NCBI RefSeq assembly: GCF_000166355.1
Contig: NC_014652.1
Coordinates: 1,648,928-1,712,927, forward strand
DNA length: 64,000 bases
Direction: 5' to 3'
DNA from: Caldicellulosiruptor hydrothermalis 108
Lineage (GTDB): Bacteria > Bacillota > Thermoanaerobacteria > Caldicellulosiruptorales > Caldicellulosiruptoraceae
Part shown: positions 17,966-26,574 of the stretch, piece by piece
How positions within the stretch are numbered: the first letter of the stretch is position 1
Layout: every line of letters begins with the position of its first letter
Made by a program: the position numbers and the translations under genes
Notes under the pieces: model-generated
The model's input: the letters and a program-made list of their open reading frames with translations, nothing else
Told to the model about the DNA's origin: nothing
Databases searched by the model: none

Positions 17966-19315
17966 TTACTTCTTTGCTTTCTGATTTGCTTTATCAAGCA
18001 ATTTCTGAATCTTAGATTTTACTTGTTTGCAATATTGTTCTGCTGTCATTTTTCCGTCCAGGACTGGTTGTAATCCACTATAGAAGGTATCATACCACTC
18101 TCTATCATAAGTGTATTCAAACGGGAACCTTCTTCCATAATCTTCAACTACACGTATAAATTCCATTTTATTATTTGGTTTTTCCTTCCATTTTGCATAT
18201 TCATTTTTTGCCATATCAATTAAGTTTGGTATTTGTAATCCCATCTGGTAAGCCATTCTTTGTCCTTCTCTATCTGTTGAAAGAAAAGCAGCCAAATCCA
18301 CAGCTTGTTGTGGATATTTAGTTGTTGATGCTACTCCAAAACCAAGCGAACCTAACCATGTTGCAGGCTTTTTAGTTCTTGGACTAACTGGAGGTGGTAT
18401 CAAATCATACTCAAATTTAAGCTTATTATAAACTGGTACATCCCATGGTCCAACAGGGAAGAATGCTAATTGTCCATTTAACCATCTTTGGTATCCGCTT
18501 ATAGATTGTCCTTGCACTGCAGTTGGAGTTACTTTATATTTGTTACGTAGATCTGCAAAAAACTGTAATGCTTCAATGAATTTTGGATCGTCAATTGTAA
18601 CCTTAGTTTTTGTGTTATCTAACCAATCTGATCCATTGGACCATACAAACATATGAAGTGTCCAGTTAACATCCAAATCTGTTCCCCATTGATCTAATTT
18701 ACCATCACCATTTGTATCTTTTGTAACTTTCTTACATATCTTGACAAATTCTTCCCACGTATATGGTTTCTTGGGATCTGGAAGTGGAATACCTTCCCTT
18801 TTAAACATAGTTTTGTTGTAACCAAATGCAAACGGACCTACATCCTTTGGTAAAGCGTAAATATCACCTTTACCTATAGTTTTACCATCATACATATAGC
18901 GTGAAATAGCTTGCGGCCATATATTATTTAGGTTAATTTCTTTTGATGCCTTAACGTATTTAGTTATTTTTAAGAGTTTTCCCGCATCAACCCATGCTCT
19001 TAAATTTTCGGGTGGAACATAAAATACATCCGGTAATTTTCCAGAAGCCATTGCAGCCTGAATTTTCATCCCATACTCTTGTCCGGGGGCAGTACAGATA
19101 TAATCAACGGTGATATTTTTGTACCTTTCCATAAATTTTTTTACCAATTTAGTGTACAATTCTTTTTCATGAGGTTGCCCAAATCCCATCCATGTTATTT
19201 TTATTTTTGAGGATGCCTCTACTGACGAGTTGTTAATGTTGATGACAGTGAATAATGAAAGAAAAATGATAAGACACACAACTAAACTTAACGCTTTTTT
19301 AAATTTTTTTAACAT
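17966..19315 (-). CDS. extracellular solute-binding protein, family 1 (second transporter)
   Basis: A 449-residue sugar-binding protein. The signal segment covers residues ~10-33 (LVVCLIIFLSLFTVI) with no lipobox cysteine after it, as in the first system. The MalE-like fold is suggested by ITWMGFGQP near the N-terminus, GKLPDVFYVPPEN, KKPYTWEEFVKICKKV and a DTNGDGKLDQWG loop. It is the first gene of its operon, behind a consensus promoter at 19382-19410 and with AAAGGAGG before the ATG. It is divergent from the regulator at 19568. Its ligand is unknown. Confidence 0.9.
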   Translation of the reverse strand: MLKKFKKALSLVVCLIIFLSLFTVININNSSVEASSKIKITWMGFGQPHEKELYTKLVKKFMERYKNITVDYICTAPGQEYGMKIQAAMASGKLPDVFYVPPENLRAWVDAGKLLKITKYVKASKEINLNNIWPQAISRYMYDGKTIGKGDIYALPKDVGPFAFGYNKTMFKREGIPLPDPKKPYTWEEFVKICKKVTKDTNGDGKLDQWGTDLDVNWTLHMFVWSNGSDWLDNTKTKVTIDDPKFIEALQFFADLRNKYKVTPTAVQGQSISGYQRWLNGQLAFFPVGPWDVPVYNKLKFEYDLIPPPVSPRTKKPATWLGSLGFGVASTTKYPQQAVDLAAFLSTDREGQRMAYQMGLQIPNLIDMAKNEYAKWKEKPNNKMEFIRVVEDYGRRFPFEYTYDREWYDTFYSGLQPVLDGKMTAEQYCKQVKSKIQKLLDKANQKAKK

Positions 19316-19381
19316 GATGCTAACCTCCTTTGTTTTAATTTTTTCTAAAATAATTTTTATATAGCTAAACTTTGTAGTTTT

Positions 19382-19410
19382 ATTATATAGATTTTTTATA
19401 AACTTGTCAA
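19382..19410 (-). promoter_or_regulatory. consensus sigma-A promoter of the second transporter operon
   Basis: TTGACA (19405-19410) and TATAAT (19382-19387) with exactly 17 bases between, on the minus strand. It lies in the 252-base gap shared with the divergent ArsR-type regulator, which is the obvious candidate to control it. Confidence 0.85.
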
Positions 19411-19567
19411 TATATTTTTTAATTTTTTTATTTATTATCTACCTTCATTTTAGCTTTTTTTAAAAAACATTTAAAATTTTATATTGTACTTTAAGTTGCT
19501 TTTTGTTTTAAAATGATGTAAAATAAAAAAGGTTTCTCCCTAAATAAATTCAAGGGTGGTAAGACAT

Positions 19568-20482
19568 ATGAAACAAATAGACAATCTCAAAGAAGCAAAA
19601 ATACTTTTTGAAGCCTTAGCGTCTGATGCAAGATTAGAGATTATAAACCTTCTGAGTAAGCATCGCGAAATGAATATGAATGAAATTGCGCAAAAACTTG
19701 GACTTACAAATGGCGCAGTTACTCAGCACATGAAAAAGCTAATTGCTGCTGGGATTGTTACAATCAGTGCGGCTGCAGGAAAACATGGCAATCAAAAGAT
19801 TTGCCGACTTGTTGAAGACAAGATAATTATTAACATTGTCACAAAGCATCCTCAAAAATTATATGAGTGCGAAATCAAAGTGGGGAATTATTCTATCTTT
19901 GAGGTTTATCCAACCTGCGGACTTGCTACAAAAGACAAGTTAATTGGAGAGGTGGATGACCCCAAATACTTTGCTCATCCTGAACATGTTAACTGTGATA
20001 TTATCTGGTTTACAAAGGGTTATGTAGAATATATAATCCCCAATTTTCTGCGCCAAAATCAAAAAGCTGTTGAAATTCAGATTTCATTTGAAATTTCCTC
20101 AGAAGCCCCAGGTGTTAGTGAAAACTGGCCTTCAGACATATACTTTTACTTAAATGGAGTTGAACTTGGTTACTGGACAAGCCCAGGGGATTTTGGAGGA
20201 GAGACCAAAGGAATCTTTACACCTGACTGGTGGTTTCCAAATTGGAATCAGTATGGACTTTTAAAACTTCTTTCAGTTTCAGAAGATGGGACATATATAG
20301 ACGGATTTAAAATTTCTAATGTCACTATAAAAGATATCGACATAGAGTCCAAAAATGAAATAAGGTTCAGAGTTGCTGTGCCTGATCACGCAAAGAACAT
20401 TGGAGGAGTTACTCTTTTTGGAAGAAATTTTGGAAACTATGACCAGGATATAAAGTTTCGAATATTTTATGAGGAAGTATAA
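19568..20482 (+). CDS. ArsR-type winged-helix regulator with carbohydrate-domain-like C-terminus
   Basis: About 304 residues. Residues ~5-75 form an ArsR-family winged helix (ALASDARLEIINLLSK, recognition helix LTNGAVTQHMKKL). The metal-binding ELCVCD motif of true ArsR sensors is absent. The long C-terminal part (~95-304) is beta-rich with many aromatics (WPSDIYFYLNGVELGYW, PDWWFPNW, GGVTLFGRNFGN) and looks like a jelly-roll sugar-sensing domain rather than a metal site. It is divergent from the second transporter operon, so it probably controls it in response to a sugar. The ATG at 19568 follows AGGGTGG; the longest frame starts at a GTG (19556) inside that site. The HTH is certain; the ligand domain is inferred. 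Confidence 0.8.
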   Translation: MKQIDNLKEAKILFEALASDARLEIINLLSKHREMNMNEIAQKLGLTNGAVTQHMKKLIAAGIVTISAAAGKHGNQKICRLVEDKIIINIVTKHPQKLYECEIKVGNYSIFEVYPTCGLATKDKLIGEVDDPKYFAHPEHVNCDIIWFTKGYVEYIIPNFLRQNQKAVEIQISFEISSEAPGVSENWPSDIYFYLNGVELGYWTSPGDFGGETKGIFTPDWWFPNWNQYGLLKLLSVSEDGTYIDGFKISNVTIKDIDIESKNEIRFRVAVPDHAKNIGGVTLFGRNFGNYDQDIKFRIFYEEV

Positions 20483-20486
20483 AACA

Positions 20487-20510
20487 AAAGAGGGGAATGT
20501 TCCCCTCTTT
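20487..20510 (+). terminator. terminator of the regulator gene
   Basis: AAAGAGGGGAA / TTCCCCTCTTT form a perfect stem five bases after the stop codon. It lies between convergent genes and can serve both strands; the U-tract is short (TTT). Confidence 0.75.
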
Positions 20511-20545
20511 CGAGCTCTCAAGCTTTTAATTACTTTCTATGTAAA

Positions 20546-21103
20546 CTATGAAGCTCTCACAACTCTTTTTAAAAATCGAATATCAATTTCATGCTCAACT
20601 GTCATGTCACGTAAATATTCAAACCCTTCTTTTAATCTTCCTGTCTGCTGCTCTAAATTGTCAAATCTCTTGTACACCTCATCTCTGAACATAATCATCT
20701 CTGTTCGAAATTCAGTCAAGAATGCAACCTGGTCATATACAGCGTTCATTCTTCTTGTTAGCTCTTTGTCATTTTCTTTTAATATAACAATGTCCTGTTT
20801 GATAACCTGAACATCTTCTTCTAATTTTGCAACCCTCTCTTCAAGCTTATCCAATCTCATCTCCACAATATCAAGTCTTTTTTCTACTTTATCGAGTCTT
20901 TCTTCTACCTTGTCAAGCCTCTGCTCAACCTTGTCAAGCCTCTGCTCGACTTTGTCAAGTCTCTGTTCAACTTTGTCAATTCTCTGTTCAATCCTTTCAA
21001 GCCTCTGCTCAATCTTATCTAATCTTTTCTCAATAGTATCAAGTCGCCCATTAATCTTTTCAAGATTTGCAACTATAGCTTGCAAAACATCATTTTCTGG
21101 CAT
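20546..21103 (-). CDS. heptad-repeat coiled-coil protein, function unknown
   Basis: 185 residues. Residues ~14-120 are an almost uninterrupted coiled coil built from the heptad RLDKVEQ and variants. The C-terminal ~60 residues are less regular (FRDEVYKRFDNLEQQ). There is no signal peptide or membrane segment, so it is predicted to be a cytoplasmic rod, probably oligomeric. No enzymatic motif is seen. It has its own putative promoter and no obvious partner nearby. GGAGGC precedes the ATG. I do not recognise a named family. Confidence 0.75.
   Translation of the reverse strand: MPENDVLQAIVANLEKINGRLDTIEKRLDKIEQRLERIEQRIDKVEQRLDKVEQRLDKVEQRLDKVEERLDKVEKRLDIVEMRLDKLEERVAKLEEDVQVIKQDIVILKENDKELTRRMNAVYDQVAFLTEFRTEMIMFRDEVYKRFDNLEQQTGRLKEGFEYLRDMTVEHEIDIRFLKRVVRAS
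20813..21046 (-). repeat. 21-bp tandem repeats encoding coiled-coil heptads
   Basis: A degenerate 21-base unit (one heptad, consensus RLDKVEQ) is repeated about eleven times inside the coiled-coil gene. Several central copies are nearly identical at DNA level, so the copy number may vary between strains. Confidence 0.75.
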
Positions 21104-21138
21104 TTTTTGCCTCCTGAGTTTTCAAATTTTATAGTAAG

Positions 21139-21147
21139 ATTATATCA
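21139..21147 (-). promoter_or_regulatory. possible extended -10 promoter for coiled-coil gene
   Basis: TGATATAAT on the minus strand is an extended -10 element (TG-N-TATAAT). No good -35 hexamer was found. It lies about 36 bases before the coiled-coil start codon. Confidence 0.4.
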
Positions 21148-21175
21148 TATTTCTTCTACCAATTTTTCTTGTATT

Positions 21176-21841
21176 TTATTCCATATCTCTCATAACCTGA
21201 ATCTGGTCTCTTGCAAGTTCAAGAATGTGAGGATTGTTTCGTGCTTCTTTGCTTGATATAAGCCTTGAAAACCATTTTCTTGCCTCGTCAAGGTCACCTA
21301 CTCGTCTTGAAAGCTCACCTATCAAATACATGACCGTTGCCAAATCTATTTCATCAGCTGACCCTTCTTCATGTTCAAATGCATCCTTATATGTTTGAAG
21401 AGCAAGTTTTTGAAATTCAAGCTCTTTTTCTTTATCTTGACTTAGCCTGTAGAGCCATGAAATTCTCAGCAAAATTCCTGCAACTTCATATTTGTTGACT
21501 TTTTTCTTAGATGTCGCTGTAATCAAAGCAAGCTTATACAACGTAATAGCATCATCTACTGTTCTTTCAAATGGAATCTCTCTTTTTACCCACTTTGAGG
21601 CAACCTTTTCTTTTAATGATTCTACATCCCATTTTGTAAGTTTCCCAAAATTTTTGCTAAGCGCTGCATAACCACATTCCCCGCAGACAATAACATCATA
21701 CAAAAGAGGATTGACGCCCTTGTAGTAAACACAAAGGTCAGTATCCCGGCTCTCTACATAAATTGCTGAACTTTTTACAAATGGTGCTTTGATTGTGCTA
21801 CCGCATACAGGGCACTCTAATGTCTTTTCATAAATGTCCAT
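21176..21841 (-). CDS. DUF2225 protein (zinc-ribbon-like N-terminus, TPR-like helices)
   Basis: About 221 residues of the DUF2225 family, common in Firmicutes and of unknown function. Two Cys pairs (LECPVCG near residue 10 and VCGECGYAAL near 53) probably bind zinc. The rest is helical, with TPR-like character (LATVMYLIGELSRRVGDLDEARKWFSRL). The longest frame (to 21907) overlaps vanW. The ATG at 21841, preceded by GGGAGAGG, gives MDIYEKTLECP and a 19-base gap, and is preferred. It is probably the last gene of the long ech-hyp-kor transcription unit or of a shorter one with vanW. Confidence 0.75.
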   Translation of the reverse strand: MDIYEKTLECPVCGSTIKAPFVKSSAIYVESRDTDLCVYYKGVNPLLYDVIVCGECGYAALSKNFGKLTKWDVESLKEKVASKWVKREIPFERTVDDAITLYKLALITATSKKKVNKYEVAGILLRISWLYRLSQDKEKELEFQKLALQTYKDAFEHEEGSADEIDLATVMYLIGELSRRVGDLDEARKWFSRLISSKEARNNPHILELARDQIQVMRDME

Positions 21842-21860
21842 TTTTCTTATCCTCTCCCTT

Positions 21861-23237
21861 TTACTCATAAACAGATGAAGAGACGGTCTCTTTTGCTTTT
21901 GTTCCAACCAGTATCACAGCATTTACAGGTTTATAATAGTCATAGGACAGAAGCTTTCTTTCTATTAACCTGCCATCTTTATAAACAAGCATATAAGTTT
22001 TTACCTTTAAGCCATTCTGGGGTTTATTGGAAAGCTTTTCTACTCCTTGAGGAAGTGTTGGATCATTTTTGTAGACTTTTTTATAAGGTACCCTTTCAAT
22101 TATTTCCGATTCGAATTTGACAATTTCAGCCTTATGATTGTTTTTGCCATAGAGGTTGACTGTCACAGTATTTTTGGAAGTATAACTTTCAACATAGATA
22201 GGCGCATTTGTTGTATTTTTGAATTTAAAATCTATTGAACCTGAAGCAATTGTTGCATCCCTGCCAGGTGGCACGTACGAAATTAGAGCTGAATGTGGTG
22301 CTCTTTCCACAACCTTCAGCTGAGCCATCAAAACTGCATTGTACATAGTGGTTGCTATTTGACAAAGCCCTCCACCAACACCGTCTACAAACTCATTATT
22401 GACAATAACTTTTGCAATCTTAAAACCATTCTCAACTGTTACAGGTCCAATTACCTTTGACAGCGAAAATATTTCGCCCGGTATCACTAAGCTGCCATTT
22501 ATCTTTTGGGCAGCCACCCTTATATTTTCGCTTCTTGCAACATTTGAACTATCAAACTTTGTGGTAAACGAACCTATTATTTCTTTTACTTTTGATAGTT
22601 CACTCGCTGTGATTCGCGGAGTTATTCTTAAAAATCTTGCATAAACCTTACCTTCTTGCTTGTTTTTAATCATGTCTTTCAATTTATTCATAAGATAGCC
22701 ATAATCAAGTTTTTTCCCTATTCTCTCTGGAGTTATAACAAACTGGTCTCCTACTTTTTTGATACTTGCATTAACAGGCGATTGATAGTATGTGTTAAAA
22801 AGTTCATCTACAAACTTTTTAAGTTTGTTTTCATCATATTCGAAATTAAGTCTTATGACCACCGGATTTTCATAAACCTTTTTTATTTCTTTGAACCGTG
22901 TTGCAAAATTGCCCTTTCTGCCAATTGAATATGCCTTTTCTACTGCCTTGTCTATATCCATCTTTATTCCAAGAGAAGAATACTCAAGAAAATAGCTTTT
23001 GTCTTCAACTATAACTTCAATTTTTTTGTTCTGCAGTGGCTCAAAATAAGTCTTTTTTAAAAGCTCAAGAGCCTCTTCTGTGGTAAGTCCACCCAAATGA
23101 ACACCCTCAACATAAACACCTTTATAAATCCTATCTGTATCAAGAACTTTCGTAACATTGCTATAAAGAGTATATCCCAGAACTGTGCTTGCTATCAAAA
23201 GCACCACTACAATCCCAATTAATATAAACCTTTTCAC
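21861..23237 (-). CDS. VanW-family cell-envelope protein
   Basis: 458 residues. One N-terminal membrane anchor (~3-27) is followed by two PG_binding_4-like regions (~45-215; TTEEALELLKKTYF) and then the VanW domain (~230-370) with GEIFSLSKVIGPVT, GGGLCQIATTMYNA and APHSALISYVPPGRDAT. These proteins sit at the outer face of the membrane. Their enzymatic role is unproven despite the name, which comes from vancomycin-resistance clusters; nothing here suggests resistance. The gene starts just after the ferredoxin oxidoreductase gamma gene. Confidence 0.88.
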   Translation of the reverse strand: MKRFILIGIVVVLLIASTVLGYTLYSNVTKVLDTDRIYKGVYVEGVHLGGLTTEEALELLKKTYFEPLQNKKIEVIVEDKSYFLEYSSLGIKMDIDKAVEKAYSIGRKGNFATRFKEIKKVYENPVVIRLNFEYDENKLKKFVDELFNTYYQSPVNASIKKVGDQFVITPERIGKKLDYGYLMNKLKDMIKNKQEGKVYARFLRITPRITASELSKVKEIIGSFTTKFDSSNVARSENIRVAAQKINGSLVIPGEIFSLSKVIGPVTVENGFKIAKVIVNNEFVDGVGGGLCQIATTMYNAVLMAQLKVVERAPHSALISYVPPGRDATIASGSIDFKFKNTTNAPIYVESYTSKNTVTVNLYGKNNHKAEIVKFESEIIERVPYKKVYKNDPTLPQGVEKLSNKPQNGLKVKTYMLVYKDGRLIERKLLSYDYYKPVNAVILVGTKAKETVSSSVYE

Positions 23238-23245
23238 CTCAAATT

Positions 23246-23785
23246 TTACCCCCGTCCAGCAATTGCTTCAAAGCCCTTTTCAAGAGCCAAACAGTTTAAA
23301 TTATAAATTTCTTCTGTTTTTGAAAACTCTCTTAAAACACCTTTTGCCTCGTCAACTGAAAAGTTTTGTTTTATTGCCAAATATGCACCAAACATTACGA
23401 TGTTTGCAACTCGAACATTCCCTACACTTGAAGCAATCTCAGTTGCCGGAATATAATGAACATTTATATCATCTCTATTTGCACAGATATCCACAAGAGA
23501 ACTGTTTACAAGTAAAAGCCCACTTCTCTTTATTGCAGGTTCAAATTTTTCAAGCGATGGTTTATTTAAAACAAATAATGTATCGGGATTAAACACAACA
23601 GGAGAACCAATCATATCACTTGAGATTATAACACTGCAGTTCGCTGTCCCACCCCTCATTTCAGGTCCGTACGACGGAAGCCATGACACATTAAATCCCT
23701 TTTTCATTCCAAGATGGGCAAATACCTGTCCTAAAAAAAGAACACCCTGTCCACCAAATCCTGCAATTAATATCTCCTCTGTCAT
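23246..23785 (-). CDS. korC: 2-oxoacid:ferredoxin oxidoreductase, gamma subunit
   Basis: About 179 residues of the POR/KOR gamma family, marked by ILIAGFGGQGVLFLG at the N-terminus and GPEMRGGTANCSV near residue 44. It is one subunit of the cytoplasmic complex that converts a 2-oxoacid plus CoA to acyl-CoA, CO2 and reduced ferredoxin. The ATG at 23785 follows AGGGG with nine bases spacing; a TTG six bases earlier overlaps the beta gene's stop. The order delta-alpha-beta-gamma matches KOR/VOR-type operons. The specific substrate (2-oxoglutarate or branched-chain 2-oxoacids) cannot be told from sequence alone. Confidence 0.85.
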   Translation of the reverse strand: MTEEILIAGFGGQGVLFLGQVFAHLGMKKGFNVSWLPSYGPEMRGGTANCSVIISSDMIGSPVVFNPDTLFVLNKPSLEKFEPAIKRSGLLLVNSSLVDICANRDDINVHYIPATEIASSVGNVRVANIVMFGAYLAIKQNFSVDEAKGVLREFSKTEEIYNLNCLALEKGFEAIAGRG

Positions 23786-23787
23786 CT

Positions 23788-24537
23788 TCAAATTCCCCTG
23801 CCTTTATCCTTGAAAATTCCTAAACTGTAGTATTTTAGTACTTCATTTTCTATTCTCTTCATGCTCTCACTTGGCGAAAGTCCCCAGTTTGTAGGGCAGT
23901 TTGAGAGCACTTCTATAATAGAAAAGCCTTCATTGTTCATCTGAACTTCAAAAGCTCTTTTTATAGCTTTTTTGGTAAACTCAATATTTTTTAAGTTATG
24001 TATTGAAGTTCTTGCAACAAAGGCAACACCATCAAGTGGCACAAGCATTTCACAAAGTTTTATATGATAACCTTGTACTTTTGGGTCACGTCCATATGGA
24101 GATGAAACTGTTACCTGTCCAGGAATTGTTGTCGGAGCCATCTGGCCACCTGTCATAGCATAAACTCCGTTGTTGACAAATATAGCTGTAAAGTTTTCTC
24201 CTCGGGTTGCTGCATGTATGACCTCAGATGTTCCGATGGCTGCAATATCCCCGTCGCCTTGATATGAAAACACAAGAGCGTCTGGAATACTCCTTTTTAC
24301 ACCAGTTGCAGCGGCTGTGGCTCTCCCATGAGCTGCTGCCACAAAGTCAAAATTAAAATAGTCATATATAAAAACTGCACATCCAACAGGTGCAACACCT
24401 ATTATTTTACTCTCTTTGTAATCCTCGTCAATAACCTCAGCAATCAATCTGTGAATGATTCCATGACCGCACCCTGGACAATAATGCATACTCTCTTTTG
24501 TCAAACACTCTGGTCTTTTGAACCCCATCCTAATCAT
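23788..24537 (-). CDS. korB: 2-oxoacid:ferredoxin oxidoreductase, beta subunit (TPP-binding)
   Basis: 249 residues with the TPP-dependent oxidoreductase beta signature. HYCPGCGHGIIHR (~18-30) contributes cysteines, YQGDGDIAAIGTSE is the TPP/Mg motif, and NNGVYAMTGGQMAPTT follows. It carries the thiamine-diphosphate site where the 2-oxoacid is decarboxylated. A second ATG three codons in is also possible, because the Shine-Dalgarno GAGAGG sits only three bases before the first. It lies 30 bases after the alpha gene and just before gamma. Confidence 0.9.
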   Translation of the reverse strand: MIRMGFKRPECLTKESMHYCPGCGHGIIHRLIAEVIDEDYKESKIIGVAPVGCAVFIYDYFNFDFVAAAHGRATAAATGVKRSIPDALVFSYQGDGDIAAIGTSEVIHAATRGENFTAIFVNNGVYAMTGGQMAPTTIPGQVTVSSPYGRDPKVQGYHIKLCEMLVPLDGVAFVARTSIHNLKNIEFTKKAIKRAFEVQMNNEGFSIIEVLSNCPTNWGLSPSESMKRIENEVLKYYSLGIFKDKGRGI

Positions 24538-24567
24538 CTTCCTCTCAAATTTGGTGTACCTGACTTG

Positions 24568-25620
24568 CTACTTTTTAAGAGAATAATAAAAATCCATTAT
24601 TTCCTGAATTGTTGGAACCATGCCACCTGTTCTTCCATAAAAGTGTACTGTTTTTTTCCCTTCCACAGAAAGCTTAACATCCTCAAGCATCTGTCCCAAA
24701 TTCATCTCAATGTCAATAAAAAATTCTACTTCCTCTTTTGATGCATATCTTTTTAGCTCATTTTCTGGAAATGGCCAAAGCGTAATTGGTCTTACAAGCC
24801 CAACCTTCTCGCCTGCTTGTCTTAACCTGTTTACGGCACTTTTTACAATCCTTGCACACATTCCAAATGAGACAAAAATAACCCTTGCATCGTCTGCCAA
24901 GTACTCTTCAACCATTACCTCGTTTTCTTTTATTTTTTTGTATTTCTCCCTTAGCTTAAAATTATGCTTTTCAAGTTCCTCTGGAACAATATAAAGCGAA
25001 TTTGTCACCCTTTTTTCTCTATTCCTGTCACCCGTCACCGCCCATGGTTTTTCTACCTTTTGTGGTTGATAGTTATCGTCGAACTCAACAACCTCCATCA
25101 TCTGTCCGAGCATTCCATCACCTAAAATCATAACAGGGTTTCGGTACTTGTCTGCAAGTTCAAACGCCTTCATTGTAAGCTCTACAGCTTCTTGCACAGA
25201 AGATGGCGCAAGTACAATCACCTTATAATCTCCATGTCCGCCACCTTTTGTAGCCTGAAGATAATCAGACTGGGCAGCATTTATATTACCAAGCCCAGGT
25301 CCACCTCTCATAATGTTTACAATCACGCATGGAAGTTCTGCACCTGCTAAATATGATATACCCTCTTGTTTCAAGCTTATTCCTGGACCAGATGATGATG
25401 TCATAACCCGCTTGCCACAGCTTGATGCGCCATATGCCATGTTAATTGCTCCAACTTCGCTCTCTGCCTGGATAAAAACACCGCCACTTTTTAAAAGCTT
25501 TTTAGCCATATACTGCAAAAGTTCTGTCTGAGGTGTGATTGGATACCCAAAAAAACATTCACAGCCAGCTCTCAGTGCTGCCTCAGCAATAGCCTCATTC
25601 CCTTTCATAAGAAGTTTCAA
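24568..25620 (-). CDS. korA: 2-oxoacid:ferredoxin oxidoreductase, alpha subunit
   Basis: 350 residues covering domains I and II of the POR alpha family. CECFFGYPITPQTE (~19-32) and MTSSSGPGISLKQEG (~73-87) are clear signatures, and the C-terminal domain contains FVSFGMCARIVKSAV. It binds the 2-oxoacid and pairs with beta. The TTG start has AGGTGAG at a good distance; the next ATG, four codons in, is much too far from it. It begins three bases after the ferredoxin subunit stop, so translation is likely coupled. Confidence 0.9.
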   Translation of the reverse strand: MKLLMKGNEAIAEAALRAGCECFFGYPITPQTELLQYMAKKLLKSGGVFIQAESEVGAINMAYGASSCGKRVMTSSSGPGISLKQEGISYLAGAELPCVIVNIMRGGPGLGNINAAQSDYLQATKGGGHGDYKVIVLAPSSVQEAVELTMKAFELADKYRNPVMILGDGMLGQMMEVVEFDDNYQPQKVEKPWAVTGDRNREKRVTNSLYIVPEELEKHNFKLREKYKKIKENEVMVEEYLADDARVIFVSFGMCARIVKSAVNRLRQAGEKVGLVRPITLWPFPENELKRYASKEEVEFFIDIEMNLGQMLEDVKLSVEGKKTVHFYGRTGGMVPTIQEIMDFYYSLKK

Positions 25621-25623
25621 AGC

Positions 25624-25842
25624 CTACTCACCTACCTCAAACACTATATCAGGGCAAACCTTATAACAGCTTCCACAGCCAATACATGAGTTTTGGTCTT
25701 TTACTTCAACAGGGTTATACCCTTTTTTGTTTATTCTGCTCCTGTCTATATACAAGATTTTCTTGGGACAGATTTCCACACAAAGTCCACAACTTTTGCA
25801 CTTATCATATTCGATTTTGAGTTTCAACTTTTCAACCTCCAT
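25624..25842 (-). CDS. korD: 2-oxoacid:ferredoxin oxidoreductase, delta subunit (2x[4Fe-4S])
   Basis: A 72-residue bacterial-type ferredoxin with two cluster motifs, CKSCGLCVEICP (~15-26) and CIGCGSCYKVCP (~53-64). As the delta subunit it passes electrons from the TPP site to soluble ferredoxin. It is the first of the four kor genes and follows the P-loop ATPase gene by nine bases. Confidence 0.9.
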   Translation of the reverse strand: MEVEKLKLKIEYDKCKSCGLCVEICPKKILYIDRSRINKKGYNPVEVKDQNSCIGCGSCYKVCPDIVFEVGE

Positions 25843-25851
25843 AATGGCTTC

Positions 25852-26535
25852 TTATCTTATTATATACCTTCTAATGGCATATACAAGAGAATATTTTTTT
25901 ATCTCTTCTAAAAGCTCCTCTTCAAATAGATTTTCTTCTACCACAGTAAGAATATAGGGAATATCTTTCTTTTCAGCTACATTCTGGATGACATGAAGAC
26001 TTCTCATAATATCTTCTGGCTTTGTTTCTGAAAGAAGATGAGAATTATTTATAATAGCTGTAATGTTCATCCCCAGAATGCTCTCAATTTCATGCATGTT
26101 CTGCAAGATTTCTTCCTCATTTGAATTAAACGGCCTGTATATGTTGGCAACATAAAAAACACTGTACCCTTTTTTGTCAAGCAACTCTTTGAACTGGCCA
26201 ACAACTCTACTGCCAAGCTCATCTCCACCTACATCTATTATGTTGACTCCGTTTGAACTGCTCAGCGCTTCAAAAACCCTGCCAGAAAGAACCGGAAGAT
26301 CTATGCTTTTGTCCTCAAAGTGTGTGGAAATAAAATTTATATTTTTATTCTCAATAATATGCTTAATACTTCTCAGGTTATAATAAAAATTTATTACATC
26401 TGCATCGATTAAATTCACGTTGAAAAACTCCCCAAGCTCTAAAGAAACATTCAGAGCTATCTCACTTTTGCCGCTTCCCGCCGTCCCAACAAAGATGTTT
26501 GTTTTCCTGTTGACAAAGCTCAAAGGTACCGTCAT
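25852..26535 (-). CDS. P-loop ATPase of unknown role between hyp and kor genes
   Basis: About 227 residues. A Walker A motif (FVGTAGSGKSE, ~residues 15-25) opens a MinD/ParA-like or kinase-like fold, with NLIDADVINFYY and an acidic NIIDVGGDELGSR (Walker B/switch-like) after it. There is no membrane segment. The sequence resembles metal- or cofactor-insertion ATPases only in general outline. Its position after hypE and before korD hints at a role in maturing or regulating these iron-sulfur or Ni-Fe enzymes, but this is inference. The ATG at 26535 has AAGGA six bases upstream; the longest frame starts at a GTG (26565). Confidence 0.7.
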   Translation of the reverse strand: MTVPLSFVNRKTNIFVGTAGSGKSEIALNVSLELGEFFNVNLIDADVINFYYNLRSIKHIIENKNINFISTHFEDKSIDLPVLSGRVFEALSSSNGVNIIDVGGDELGSRVVGQFKELLDKKGYSVFYVANIYRPFNSNEEEILQNMHEIESILGMNITAIINNSHLLSETKPEDIMRSLHVIQNVAEKKDIPYILTVVEENLFEEELLEEIKKYSLVYAIRRYIIR

Positions 26536-26574
26536 GCACATTCCTTTCACCCTCATCTCAGTCACAAATTTTTC

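Noticed and set aside
20813..21046. CRISPR-like array from the regular ~21-base repeats
   Set aside because: The repeats are in frame, lack spacers, and encode coiled-coil heptads.
20910..21134. Plus-strand frames opposite the coiled-coil gene
   Set aside because: Cys/Ser/Leu-rich translations are mirror products of the heptad repeats; no ribosome site is present.
21861..23237. Vancomycin resistance gene
   Set aside because: VanW-domain proteins are widespread in Firmicutes; no vanH/A/X or two-component genes are nearby.
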